From Paraspadella gotoi (taxonomy: Eukaryota > Chaetognatha): 64,000 nt of DNA. Numbering within the stretch: the stretch's first letter is position 1; each line of letters starts with the position of its first letter. Location of the stretch: positions 8,802,764 through 8,866,763 of the forward strand of contig CM119264.1 of assembly GCA_051294375.1 (NCBI GenBank). The letters are read 5' to 3'. Below, in pieces: positions 45,063-55,322 of this stretch. Under the pieces are notes generated by a model. It was not told where the DNA came from and searched no databases. It saw nothing but the letters and a program-made list of their open reading frames with translations. The translations under genes were made by a program, and so were the position numbers.

Positions 45063-45590
45063 CCCTTTATAAAGTGTTTTTCAAACTTTCCTCTGCTTTT
45101 ATCGATAACCCATTCTTTGTTATTTTTAAAAATGTATTTCTCTTTTTCTGATCTCCCTCACCTCCAATGTTTTCTGCTCGTCTTTCATGCTTATCATTTT
45201 TAGTTTGATTAATCTTTTTACCTTTAGTCAATATTTTTTCCCGTTTTAACTTTTCGATCGATATCTCAGTAAAAGTTTTCTTTCTTCTCTTTCATTCATC
45301 GAACTCATATTTCAATCATACATACGATTTGTGTCTTTTTTCTATTATTCATATTCAACTTTCATTTTCAACTGTATTCAAATTTTAATATCTATGCACG
45401 ATTCTTAAGTTCTCACTTTCTATTTTCCATTTCTTTTTTTCTTTATTATATCCTTCCAGCCTTTCTCCTGACTTTCTCCTACGCATTATCAATATTCTTT
45501 ACAACCTTTCTCTTCTCATACTTTTCTTCCTTTCCTCCTTTCTTCCCTCCTTTCTTCCCTCCCTCATCTTCATTCAAGTCACTCGGTTTT
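45063..45590. other. T-rich stretch, no gene seen
   Basis: Pyrimidine- and AT-rich; no start, splice pair or RNA feature stands out. Confidence 0.5.
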
Positions 45591-45683
45591 TACAACCTGC
45601 GCCTAGGGTCCCTTTTAATCCACTCAAAATGCATCATCGTGCGGGGAAAGAGGGCGTGGGAGGGGACAGGAGAGGGTGACCGC

Positions 45684-45686
<3 letters not shown>

Positions 45687-45764
<78 letters not shown>
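45687..45764. repeat. (CT)n microsatellite, pure
   Basis: 78 bp of uninterrupted CT. Confidence 0.98.
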
Positions 45765-45767
<3 letters not shown>

Positions 45768-46181
45768 GACATTGGATTCGTCATTGGTTTCTCCTCCGTC
45801 GAATCGACGAGGGACACTTTCCCCTTATATTTTATTCTTTCCCTCGTTTCCGCGATTCTTTCTAACTTTTTTTAATCTCGTTACGAAATAAGTTGTTAAA
45901 ACCACATTTAAAGTAGATTATAACGATAAAATATGTTTATTAAAAACGTCCAGAAAACAGAAAACTAAAATATGTACATTTAAAATTAGTTTATTTTCCG
46001 TTTATTTTTCGTTGGTTTTAAATTTCTTTTTCTTCTTTTCTTCTCATTAGTTTTTTTTTTTTTTTTTTAAATCATTTCTATTGTTTCCTTCTTTCTTTTC
46101 TGTTTTTTTTTCCGCCTTCGTTCTTTTAATTCTTCCTTTTCTTTCCATCTCCTTCCTTCTTCCGCCCACTCTCCTTCCAAG

Positions 46182-46367
46182 TCAGTGAGGCGAATCAAAC
46201 CTCAAACGGTCGAGTGACATCCCGCCAAGTGACATGGTCGGGTCCCTCCGCTGACCCCGTGACCTCCTTTCCGGGCGGAGGAGGTTCCTCCAAAGAGTTT
46301 GGGGAAGAGAAAGCGAGGATCTTCGGGGATAAGACAGCGTTTGTCCCGCCGCTACAACTGTCGACAT
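46182..46367 (-). CDS. 61-residue ORF with good start context
   Basis: Minus-strand ATG (aacaATGtc, A at -3) to TGA: MSTVVAAGQTLSYPRRSSLS, then LPQTLWRNLLRPERRSRGQR and MSLGGMSLDRLRFDSPH at the end. Ser/Arg-rich, no domain seen. GC-rich relative to flanks. A second frame (CLIPEDPRFLFPKLFGG) is also open, so it could instead be an exon read differently. Confidence 0.35.
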   Translation of the reverse strand: MSTVVAAGQTLSYPRRSSLSLPQTLWRNLLRPERRSRGQRRDPTMSLGGMSLDRLRFDSPH

Positions 46368-46389
46368 TGTTAAATAGTAGGAATGATTT

Positions 46390-46530
46390 GTAGCGGATGG
46401 GCGGATGGATGGATAAATGGGATGATGAATGGATGGCTGGATTGATTGATTGATTGACGGTTGGATGGAAGGATTCATGGATGTATTCGTGAATAGATGT
46501 ATGGATAGAGGGACGGAGGGATAAAAAAAA
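46390..46530. repeat. degenerate (ATGG)n / (ATTG)n tetranucleotide repeat
   Basis: ggatggatggataaatggga and gattgattgattgacgg units. The minus strand reads as an artefactual Ser-Ile-His-Pro run. Confidence 0.9.
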
Positions 46531-46597
46531 ATATTAGAAAGATTTTTGGGATACATAGATGCTTTCACGAATGTTTTTCATCGTTTTATCACTTCAA

Positions 46598-46701
<104 letters not shown>

Positions 46702-46996
46702 ATCCTTTAAAATAATCCATCCATTCTTGCTAAAAATACATTTCCCTTCCCTCACTACGACTCCGACCAAAAAATTCCTCGATGGCGCGACGAGAAAAAA
46801 AATAAAGAAAAAAAAAGAGGAAAAAAATAAAAGAACAATGAAGGGAAGGGAAAAGACAAAACGAGACCTCGAGAAAAAAAGGATTAAAGGTTTGAAGGGG
46901 AGAAAAAAAAGAAGAAGAAAAAAAGAAATCCGCCTTCTTTTGTCTAAACGAAGGATGAAAACGCCGCGACCCTCTCGGAAAACCCGGGAAAATCAA

Positions 46997-47001
46997 AAGA
47001 G

Positions 47002-47077
<76 letters not shown>

Positions 47078-47078
47078 C
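46997..47078. repeat. (GA)n microsatellite
   Basis: About 82 bp, one AAG break. Confidence 0.97.
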
Positions 47079-47279
47079 AAGGCCTATTAGAATAGTTTTG
47101 GATAGGCAAAAACAGAACTCCAAGTTTTTTGTTTTTTTTTTTTTTTTGTTTTTTTTTCTTCAACAAAGTTAGGCACAAAGATAACATATGGTGATAATTT
47201 TAAAAACAAATATCCGTATTCGTTTGGAGGAAAAACATAAATAGAATCAATGCAAAGGTGGGGAAAGAAAAAGGAAAAC

Positions 47280-47702
47280 AATTTGAGAATAAAGAAAGAA
47301 AAGAGAAAGAAAAGAGAAAGAAAAGGAGGAAAGATGGAAGGGGAGAGACCGAAGGGAAAAAGAAAAGTGAATAAGGAGGAAAATTTGAAGCGGAAGGAAT
47401 TCTTGGAATTCCGAAAGACGTGCGCGGGACTCCCTCTGTCGCGAGGAGGAGAGAAGAGGAGGAAAAGAAATTTTGGAAATGGAGAACTAAGAAAAGAAAA
47501 TGATAAAATAAAGAATTTATAAGTGGAAAGGAAGAGAAAGGTAAAGAAAAAGAAAAGGAAAGGGAAGGAAAGAACGGAAAGGAGAGGAAAGAAACGAAAA
47601 AAAAGAGAGGAAGGAAGAAAAAGTAAAGGAAATGAAAGGAAAGGAAAGGAAAGGAATGGAAAGGAAAGGAAAGGAAAGGAAAGGAAAGGAAAAAAAGGAA
47701 GG
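47280..47702. repeat. purine-rich tract with (AAGGA)n
   Basis: A/G-only sequence except about 47400-47455. The end (47630-47702) is built from ggaaaggaaa units. The frames through it are Lys/Arg/Glu-rich on one strand and Phe/Ser/Leu on the other, so they are not called. Confidence 0.85.
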
Positions 47703-47777
47703 TTAACATCTCAGAGAAACAATAAAAAATTTAGAAATGGACGAAATCTAAGATGAAATCGACAAGATAAAAAAAAA

Positions 47778-47854
47778 CTATAATCTTGGAAAATCTGTTG
47801 CTCTTCGATGACAGCGAAACGAAACTTCGCAAGCGAAATCGCCGGGAGGTGTCG
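47778..47854 (-). CDS. candidate short terminal exon
   Basis: After a very good minus-strand acceptor (ccattttctctcccattgctag), 24 codons and TAG: TPPGDFACEVSFRCHRRATD, then FPRL. All three frames are open for some distance (another reads RHLPAISLAKFRFAVIEEQQ), so the frame is uncertain. Confidence 0.3.
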
Positions 47855-48141
47855 CTAGCAATGGGAGAGAAAATGGGGAAAGGAAAAAAAGAGAACAACG
47901 GGAAATGAGGAAAAGATGGAATGAATGGAAACTCCTAAAAGGGGCAGGGGAGGAGAATGAATTCCATCCTCGGGGGAGAAGGAAATACAATTATGTGGCG
48001 AGGGATGAAAAATAAACCCAACCTCGTGACTTAAAGAAAAGTTCGAGATGGAAAATAAAAGATAAAAAATGAAAAAAAAGGTACTGGTAGAAGAAAAAAG
48101 AGGATCGGGTTCTTTTTTTTTTTCATGAGACAAAAGATCCG

Positions 48142-48157
48142 CCGGTTTTAAAACCGG
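48142..48157. repeat. perfect 16 bp palindrome CCGGTTTTAAAACCGG
   Basis: Exact self-complementary sequence; could be a dimeric-factor site or chance. Confidence 0.95.
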
Positions 48158-48466
48158 ATAAACTCGGGGAAAACTGGGAGGAATTATGAAAGCGGGAGAA
48201 GATTTCCCGCCAGGAGAGTCTTTGAGCCGACAGAAATTTTACCGCCAGACTTGAGAGAAAATTGGAAAAGAGGGGAAAGTTTACGCGGGAGAGAAAATTG
48301 ACTGAAGGAAAAAAAATATTTAAGAAATCCAAATGGGAATCGAGTCCGTAAACATTATTAGAGACGTAGGCGAAGTATGCTCGCAACCGCGTAACTTACT
48401 TTCCTGTGAAATTGGCCAACGCGTTGATAACAAGGAATATTTGTTATTTTCTCTTCTTGTCGCCAG

Positions 48467-48904
48467 ATTTGCGGTGAATTGGAATCGAAATTCTTTCAAG
48501 CAGCAGAATTAAAATTGGATAAGATTCTCCTTATCTTGGTCGTCGTCGTCGTCGTCGTCTTCGTCTTCGTCGTTCGAGTTGGTTTGTTTGCGTTCGGTCG
48601 CCTCATCCATCACTCTGGGTCAGCGCCCCCCCTCCCTTCCCCTCCCACACACCCCACCCCATTCTCACCTCCATCACCCGCAGAGTTTAGAAGGAAAGTC
48701 AGAGTGGTAGTGAAAGCTCTAGTGGGGGCGCCAGCTTCGCCCCCCCCCTCGGTCCTCCCCTCCCTGGAAGAAAAAGGCCTTTCAAGAGGAGGAGGAGAAA
48801 GTTTATACTCGCGACAGTGTCCGATAAAATTTGGAGCAGCCGAGGACAGGAATATTTTTAGTCCGCTTGCCTTACATTTTTTTTTATTCTTTAATTGGGT
48901 CTGA
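48467..48904 (+). CDS. candidate coding segment with one transmembrane helix
   Basis: After acceptor tctcttcttgtcgccag a frame stays open for 145 codons to TGA. Order: ICGELESKFFQAAELKLDK, a hydrophobic segment ILLILVVVVVVVFVFVV of membrane-spanning length (its Val run comes from a GTC repeat), RVGLFAFGRLIHHSGSAP, a Pro-rich stretch, then FRRKVRVVVKALVGAPAS and LSRGGGESLYSRQCPIKFG. A second strong acceptor (ccatcacccgcag) at 48683 would start an exon in the same frame, so the middle may be an intron. If real, it is a single-pass membrane protein C-terminus. Unknown family. Confidence 0.4.
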   Translation: MCGELESKFFQAAELKLDKILLILVVVVVVVFVFVVRVGLFAFGRLIHHSGSAPPLPSPPTHPTPFSPPSPAEFRRKVRVVVKALVGAPASPPPSVLPSLEEKGLSRGGGESLYSRQCPIKFGAAEDRNIFSPLALHFFLFFNWV

Positions 48905-49299
48905 TATTGGTTGTACAGATTTCAAAATAGTCTGTTTCTCGTATTTGGATGCTTTAACTTCTGATCATCAATTATGTAATATTAATCAAACAATACTCTA
49001 AAATAAATCTATATGATTTAAATAATATTGAAAAACCCACGACCAGAAAATTTTCAGTCGAATTGCTGTATCGAATTTCGACGCTGAACCCGAAGAAGAC
49101 AAACAAACAAACAATCGAGAAACAGTGGAAAAAAAATGCAAAGAAAAGACGAAAAGAAAATATTGAAAAATATGAAATGGAAAAAAAAGAGACGAGACCA
49201 AAGACTTTTTTTTTTATTTTTTCATTTCTCTGTCCTCAAGGGTTTTTTCCACCAACAATTTTTTTGTGAGAAGATCGGAGGGAGGAGTTCCGCACCCTC

Positions 49300-49440
<141 letters not shown>

Positions 49441-49444
49441 CTCT

Positions 49445-50585
49445 CTTATCCGTTTCCCTGGCGTTGTACAATGTACATACAATTGCAAGTGTATCAGTTA
49501 TAATTTTAGTTCAAAATAACGATATCTAATTCTGAGCATAGAAAACAAAATGGTTACGTTTGTATTCAAATTTAACGTTTTTTCTTGTTTTCTATAATTT
49601 TTTTTCCGCATCGCTTCTTCCAATTTCAGTCTTTTTATTTCCCTCTATTTATTTTTCTTTTTTATTTCTATTTTTCATTCCTTATTTTCTTTTCGAAATT
49701 TTTAAAGAAACCAGGAAAGCAGTTTTATCAGGAAAAAAACAATAAACTGAAGACATAGTAGCGAAGGTATATATTACATAAAAATCAAATAATAATATAT
49801 GTTCAAGAAAATGTAGGTATAAATAAAAGTCACTCTTCATGGTGACAATTTGACAAGCGCCGGTAGAAATACGCTTTCATTTGCAAACCAGTGGTTATTT
49901 CATTGATTTTAAAAGTTAGTTGAGCAGAAAATACTAAAACTATTTGTGTGTTAAAATTTTATATTGATCAGTTAAGATATGCCTTGACAATGAGTGGAGA
50001 AAGTTGGCTTTTAAAATCGGGTTTCATTTTCCAACTCACTGTTTTTAAATTCAATTTTTTTTAACTTTTAGCACTTTTTTAAACAAAGTATTTATTAAAA
50101 TATTAACAATATTAATATCCTCAGAAAGCCCTTAAAAATATGAAGAAACAAAAAAAAATAAGCTGCCCAGCATTGGTTAAATTAAGAGTGTCAAAAGTAA
50201 ATTTTTTAAAATTTTAAATCTTTTTTCAAAATATATGACCTGTTTAAATTATTATAACATAAAATATCATTATTTATATAAGTATCATGAAAGAGCCTGA
50301 GAAAAAAGGATTTTAGATAGCCAATCACAATTTGATAAAAATTATAAATTTACTCTCCGGCTATTGATTTTTAAAAAGATGTCTCGTTTTTGAGTATCAT
50401 AATTATATTATAGCTGGGCCAGTTAAATTTTATACTACAGTATTCGTAAGTACGTCATTCTTGAAAGTAAAAGAAAAAAATTAAATCTAAAAGCATCAAT
50501 AAAAGAGCTCAACTTATTGATATACTGAAATGCATGATCATTATTTGTATAGAGCCGATTGGACAAAAGAGAGAAAAAAAAGGAA
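49445..50585. other. AT-rich stretch, no supported gene
   Basis: No start, splice pair or RNA feature stands out. T-rich frame at 49560-49745 looks composition-driven. Confidence 0.5.
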
Positions 50586-50589
50586 AGAG

Positions 50590-50776
<187 letters not shown>

Positions 50777-50792
50777 TAGAAAGAAAGAGAGA

Positions 50793-50942
50793 AGTGAAAC
50801 AAGATTTCAACCTGGCCCAAACGCGGTCAACTCAGAGGCTAAGAGTGACAAGGTGAGGTTTTCTGGGTCGGATTTGGTTTTGTTTAGACGAGCGGCAGCG
50901 TTGGCGGCGATGCCATATCAAAGAAAGATAAGTTCAGGTTGA
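50793..50942 (+). CDS. coding-like segment after a GA tract
   Basis: Open frame: SETRFQPGPNAVNSEAKSD, then KVRFSGSDLVLFRRAAALAA and MPYQRKISSG, ending at TGA. A donor (GACAAG/GTGAGG) at 50852 could end an exon earlier. The 5' boundary is lost in the GA tract. Balanced codons, unknown family. Confidence 0.35.
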   Translation, partial: SETRFQPGPNAVNSEAKSDKVRFSGSDLVLFRRAAALAAMPYQRKISSG

Positions 50943-51329
50943 TACTGGAAAAGGTGATGAGCCGGTGAAAGCCTCTGGCCGTGGCTGTTTGTGGGTTACC
51001 TTGGAAAGCTGAGAGGGGGTAGTGGGTAAAGGTGGTCCTATATGGTTGGGGGTGGTGGACTGTGGGTGGCTCGGGTGAGGGAGGAGGAAGGCGCGCTCTT
51101 TTTCCCATTGCGACCAAATGCATTCCCGCAATCTCTCCACGTTCGCCCGCAATTCCCCTTCAAATATGCGGGATCGCGACCTCGGCCGGTGGAGGAGGGG
51201 TCGAGGAGGAAGAGGAGGAGGAGGGAGGAGAAATGGAGGAGGAGAAGAAAAAATAGAGGAAGGAAGTAAAAGTCGATCTGTTAGACATAAGGAAGAAAAG
51301 GAAAAACGATTGAAAGCAACGAAAGACAT
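50934..51329 (-). CDS. 131-residue ORF with helical core and Pro-rich end
   Basis: On the minus strand, after a Ser/Pro-rich low-complexity start, the frame reads SRSRIFEGELRANVERLREC, then IWSQWEKERAFLLPHPSHPQ, STTPNHIGPPLPTTPSQLSK and ends SSPFPVST. The GELRANVERLRECIWSQWEKE part looks like an amphipathic helix. A donor (TCCAAG/GTAACC) follows PSQLSK, so the exon may end near 51000. The opposite strand is also open in places (Gly-rich). No family recognised. Confidence 0.4.
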   Translation of the reverse strand: MSFVAFNRFSFSSLCLTDRLLLPSSIFSSPPPFLLPPPPLPPRPLLHRPRSRSRIFEGELRANVERLRECIWSQWEKERAFLLPHPSHPQSTTPNHIGPPLPTTPSQLSKVTHKQPRPEAFTGSSPFPVST

Positions 51330-51599
51330 TTAATATAAGTTCTATGTCGCTAAGAGAATTAGATTTAGAATGAAAACAGAAAATAAATTATTAACATATA
51401 GGACAAATACAGTATGCACTATGCAGTAATATAGTATTATAGTAACATCAGTATTTAAGTGCTAGAAGGATAAAAAAGCATAGTATAGAGAGTACAAGTA
51501 GCAATTTGCAAAGAGATTGAGCGAAGCAGAAGAGAAAGGAAATAGGGCAAAACGAAAAAGGGGGGGGGGAAATCCAGGGGTCAGAGGTGGGCTACCTCC

Positions 51600-51778
51600 T
51601 TAGGGCCGCCTTCGTTGGGCCGCCTCCTCTTGGCCCGCCCCCTCTGGGCCCGCCCCCTCTTGGCCACCCTCTTTGGTCGGCGCTAATCCGCGGAGTTCCT
51701 CGCCCGACTCCTTTACGATTATTCGCTCGGCATCTAATCCGATCACTGCGCCTTTTCGGCTAATGGGTGGCAACAACG
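51600..51778 (-). CDS. candidate terminal coding exon with Gly/Ala/Glu repeats
   Basis: On the minus strand: acceptor tttaccacacccaag, two bases, 58 codons, TAA. It reads LLPPISRKGAVIGLDAERII, then VKESGEELRGLAPTKEGGQE, and an 18 bp-based repeat GAGPEGAGQEEAAQRRRP. The first half has a regular, protein-like mix. The repeats hold GGGGGCGGGC, also a GC-box core, so a promoter reading is possible. Unknown family. Confidence 0.45.
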
Positions 51779-51820
51779 CTTGGGTGTGGTAAACCTGGTT
51801 TTTAAACCTCTTTCTCGACT

Positions 51821-51925
<105 letters not shown>

Positions 51926-52236
51926 TTCTCTTTATCTCTCTCTTTCTCTCTCTCTTGCTCTTGCCCTCTACTTTTTTTACGCTAATAAAGGTGACAAGTG
52001 TCATATTTCTTTTATATCGATTTCAATTCGTCAACGAGTCGCACGAAAATAAACGCTAATTTAAAAAAAAAGCAGTAAAAAACGTTTGAGAGAATATATA
52101 AAATTTTAAAAAGTGTTTTTTTAATACGTAATAGAGACGAAAAAGAGTCAAAAACTACCAGATGAAAACAAGAAATTTAGGCAGAAAAAGAATCTTAAGA
52201 AATTTAAAGAAAAAGGTTTCTTTACAAAAAAAAAAA

Positions 52237-52484
52237 NNNNNNNNNNNNNNNNNNNNNNNNNNNNNNNNNNNNNNNNNNNNNNNNNNNNNNNNNNNNNNNN
52301 NNNNNNNNNNNNNNNNNNNNNNNNNNNNNNNNNNNNNNNNNNNNNNNNNNNNNNNNNNNNNNNNNNNNNNNNNNNNNNNNNNNNNNNNNNNNNNNNNNNN
52401 NNNNNNNNNNNNNNNNNNNNNNNNNNNNNNNNNNNNNNNNNNNNNNNNNNNNNNNNNNNNNNNNNNNNNNNNNNNNNNNNNNNN
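52237..52484. other. assembly gap (248 N) flanked by poly-A
   Basis: Both flanks are runs of A; the largest gap in the window. Confidence 0.99.
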
Positions 52485-52547
52485 AAAAAAAAAAATCCTT
52501 AATGGTCGCAAAGGAGAAGAGATCGAAGGAGGAAAAGAATTAAAGTA

Positions 52548-52754
52548 ATGGGCAGAGGCCATCCCGAGCGTAATCAGCTCCACCCACTCCTCCTTTCCCA
52601 CCCTCATCTCAAGCGGCGACCCTCCGCCCCCTCGCACCTAAATCGCCATACGCTCTACCAGCTTGTCGCTCCGGTGGACGTGTATTTGGCAAGTCACGAG
52701 AATTTTCTGAAGTTTCCTGCAGCGGCGACGACGCGTGGCCCCAATGTAGTATAA
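52548..52754 (+). CDS. candidate coding segment or terminal exon, 68 residues
   Basis: ATG at 52548 (gtaATGgg), TAA at 52754. The second half reads NRHTLYQLVAPVDVYLASHE, then NFLKFPAAATTRGPNVV and has C/G-ending codons. An acceptor (ccaccctcatctcaag, near 52612) may instead begin an exon at RRPSAPSHL. It stands out against the AT-rich flanks, but I cannot assign a family. Confidence 0.4.
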   Translation: MGRGHPERNQLHPLLLSHPHLKRRPSAPSHLNRHTLYQLVAPVDVYLASHENFLKFPAAATTRGPNVV

Positions 52755-53035
52755 CTGGTGTATAACTACTGTGGTCGAGCGACTTCGTGTTTTTAGTCCA
52801 TATTCACTTTTACGGTTATATTTTTTTATTGGTTACGATTCTCGTTTTGTTTTGTCATTCCATCGGTTGTGAACAGAGTTTATTGTACAATTGAACATTC
52901 TTTAAAACTTAAATCTAAAGAGAGCAAAATTTTAACTCGCATTTAAGCGCACTTTATCCACCCTTTGTTGCTTTTATTCTCCTCTGATTATTTCTTTTTT
53001 CACCACGTCATCTCCCATTATTAAAAAACCCTGAT

Positions 53036-53509
53036 TCATACAATCTTAAACGATCGCGGGTTCAAACCGAAACCGATATTCCTCCAGCATCCCAACCCAT
53101 CAGTGTTGTCTCCGCTTATTCCGCCTACGAAGACAATTCCATCTGCAGTTTTTATTAATCGGTTTCCAATAGCGAAGCCCGACGCCTTCGACGAAGCTGA
53201 AACCTCGATATCGTCCAATCAACGACTCAGAAGATGAAGCCGGATCGAAACCGTCCAATCAGGAAATTCTAACCAATTCGTCAAGCATCCAATCAAGAGA
53301 GATTAGCCAATCAAACAGTTATAACCGAGAGCTTATCAAAAATGGAAAGTCCGTTATCATCGAGCGACGCTAATGGGATTTCCGTCGGATCTATACCGAA
53401 GCCGCAATCGTCGCCAACGGGGCTTCCATCTGCCTTACTTCGCCCAAGGGCAGAACGGTCAATGGGGACTAATGAAAACGGTTTTATAAGGAAAGTCAAA
53501 GCCGAATAA
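53036..53509 (+). CDS. coding-like region with frame changes, Ser-rich tail
   Basis: Three plus-strand frames take turns. 53036-53160 reads SYNLKRSRVQTETDIPPASQ, then ISVVSAYSAYEDNSIC. From 53173, after acceptor tcggtttccaatag, another reads PRYRPINDSEDEAGSKPSNQ, then EILTNSSSIQSREISQSNSY. From 53262 the first frame is open again: TVITESLSKMESPLSSSDAN, then SPTGLPSALLRPRAERSMG, ending in TAA at 53509. The ATG at 53342 has good context and could start a 55-residue ORF. The region resembles a disordered, phosphorylatable tail broken by one or two indels. The CCAAT boxes in it allow a regulatory reading. Confidence 0.4.
53165..53311 (+). promoter_or_regulatory. array of six CCAAT boxes
   Basis: CCAAT on the plus strand begins at 53165, 53214, 53254, 53273, 53289 and 53307; four are the full CCAATCA preferred by NF-Y. 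Spacings are 49, 40, 19, 16 and 18 bases. The 55-residue ORF ATG is at 53342. Confidence 0.45.
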
Positions 53510-53653
53510 ATGCAGTTTAAACAATCATCGACGTTATGTGTACATTTTTTAGCTACATTTAAATATTTATATCCATGCCCTGACAGGACGATACCAAAAT
53601 GCCTTAGCAATCAATCTATTTAGAGGTTTTCTTTTCGTCGCCGTTGCTCCTCA

Positions 53654-53700
53654 TTCGACGACGACGACGACGACGACGACGTCGACGACGCGAATTAATG
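53654..53700. repeat. (GAC)n trinucleotide repeat
   Basis: About twelve GAC units with one GTC break. Confidence 0.9.
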
Positions 53701-54029
53701 ATTACATAATAATCATTCCTCCATTAGTTCGTCGGAGAAACAATTTCGATGCCATCGTTTACCAAAACCGAAAGAACCAATAAAGACTAAAGGGTTAGAG
53801 AAGGCAATGGACTTCACTTTTATTACTTATGTCATTCACATTTTAGTTGTGCCTAGAGACCGGAACAATTAGTCAATTAATATTCAATACTCGGTTTCAA
53901 GCTGAGGTTAAAACACGATTAATCGATTAGTTATAGTCTCAGCTCCTGCCGACAGTCAATAAAACACCTTTACCTCGGTAGAATGCCTGACGTTTCTGTC
54001 TTTAAATCTGTAGGTCTCTCTCTCTCTCT

Positions 54030-54054
54030 NNNNNNNNNNNNNNNNNNNNNNNNN
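54030..54054. other. assembly gap (25 N) at the edge of palindrome 3
   Basis: The left arm of the inverted repeat begins at the first base after the gap. Confidence 0.99.
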
Positions 54055-54345
54055 TTTGGAAGAACGGCACACAATGGGAGGTACAGCCAATGTGATACTA
54101 CTCTATTCCGAGATAAGGCTAACTGCAAATGGAAGACAGTACCTCGCTTGATTGGTTCCAAAATCAGACGCTTAAGTAGTCGCCATAAGTGGCAACGAGA
54201 GAGCTGTTGCTGATAGAGTTTTTTCTTTGGTTAAATGAGAAATTACGAATGTAATGACAATGAGGATAAGTGAATGAGACAAAAGGAGATGTAAGAGAAA
54301 GAGAAGGATAGGGAAGAGCGGAATGAAAGTGTGAGAGAGATAGAG
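54055..54345 (+). repeat. left arm of palindrome 3
   Basis: Reverse complement of 54525-54805: tttggaagaacgg through caaatggaagaca, ttctttggttaaatgagaaa and gtgtgagagaga pair with the other arm with a few indels. On the minus strand a frame reads LEPIKRGTVFHLQLALSRNR, which is altered in the other arm. Confidence 0.95.
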
Positions 54346-54352
54346 AGAGAGA

Positions 54353-54413
<61 letters not shown>

Positions 54414-54483
54414 TGAGATGAGAGAGCGAAGAGAGGAGAGCGAAGAGAGAGAGAGAGAGAAGAAGGAGAGAGAGAGAGAGAGA

Positions 54484-54522
<39 letters not shown>
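54331..54522. repeat. interrupted (GA)n tract, centre of palindrome 3
   Basis: About 190 bp of GA with TGA, GGA and CAGA breaks. Confidence 0.95.
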
Positions 54523-54523
<1 letters not shown>

Positions 54524-54524
54524 T

Positions 54525-54805
54525 CTCTCACACTTTCATCCTGCTCTTCCCTATCCTTCTCTTTCTCTTTACATCTCCTTTTGTCTCATTCACTTATCCT
54601 CATTGTCATTACATTCGTAATTTCTCATTTAACCAAAGAAAAAACTCTATCAGCAACAGCTCTCTCGTTGCCACTTATGGCGACTACTTAAGGCGTCTGA
54701 TTGGAACCAATTGAGGCAACGCGAGGTCACTGGTCTTCCATTTGCAGTTAGCCTTATCTCGGAATAGAGTAGATCACATTGGCTGTACTATGTCGTTCTT
54801 CCAAA
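54525..54805 (-). repeat. right arm of palindrome 3
   Basis: Inverted copy of 54055-54345. The pairing ends at gtcgttcttccaaa, where the left arm meets the gap. Confidence 0.95.
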
Positions 54806-54857
54806 TAATGTCCGTAATGTTTCACTCGCAAACACAGGATAATGTGGGTCATTATAG

Positions 54858-55052
54858 GCGGTGCCATTGGCGGCGAAGGGAATGGCGTCAGTTACGTCGG
54901 TTCCAAATGATGATAAAAACGGCAGCCATGGCCCGGCGAGGGAAGAGGGCTCACGTGAGGATGTCGACGCAAAAGCTTCACGGAGTGAGATCGATAATGT
55001 CACTGCTGGGATAATGTTTTATAATTTCCCAAAATTGAGAACGAACTCGTAA
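54858..55052 (+). CDS. candidate terminal coding exon, 64 residues
   Basis: Acceptor gtgggtcattatag, then an open frame to TAA: AVPLAAKGMASVTSVPNDDK, then NGSHGPAREEGSREDVDAKA, SRSEIDNVTAGIMFYNFPKL and RTNS. Codons are GC-rich. A donor (TCAC/GTGAGG) inside could shorten it. The other frames and the minus strand (FASTSSREPSSLAGPWLPF) are also open, so strand is not certain. Unknown family. Confidence 0.4.
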   Translation, partial: AVPLAAKGMASVTSVPNDDKNGSHGPAREEGSREDVDAKASRSEIDNVTAGIMFYNFPKLRTNS

Positions 55053-55297
55053 AAACGGATCGAAGTATCCGGTATTTTATTTCACTTGTAAAATTTTCTT
55101 GTGAAACTTTCCCATGTCTCCTTAAAAAAAATTTAGATAAATTTACTCGAGTTGAAAAACTTGGAGAAAGAAAAAAGGGTGAAAATATTGAAAACGGATT
55201 TTCCCGTCGAAAACGTTTTTGGATGAGAAAAAATAATCCGAAAAAGAGACAGAATAAGTTTTAGGGAATGTTTGAAGCATTGTCGTGCGCGTACAAA

Positions 55298-55322
55298 NNN
55301 NNNNNNNNNNNNNNNNNNNNNN
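55298..55322. other. assembly gap (25 N)
   Basis: Run of 25 N. Confidence 0.99.
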
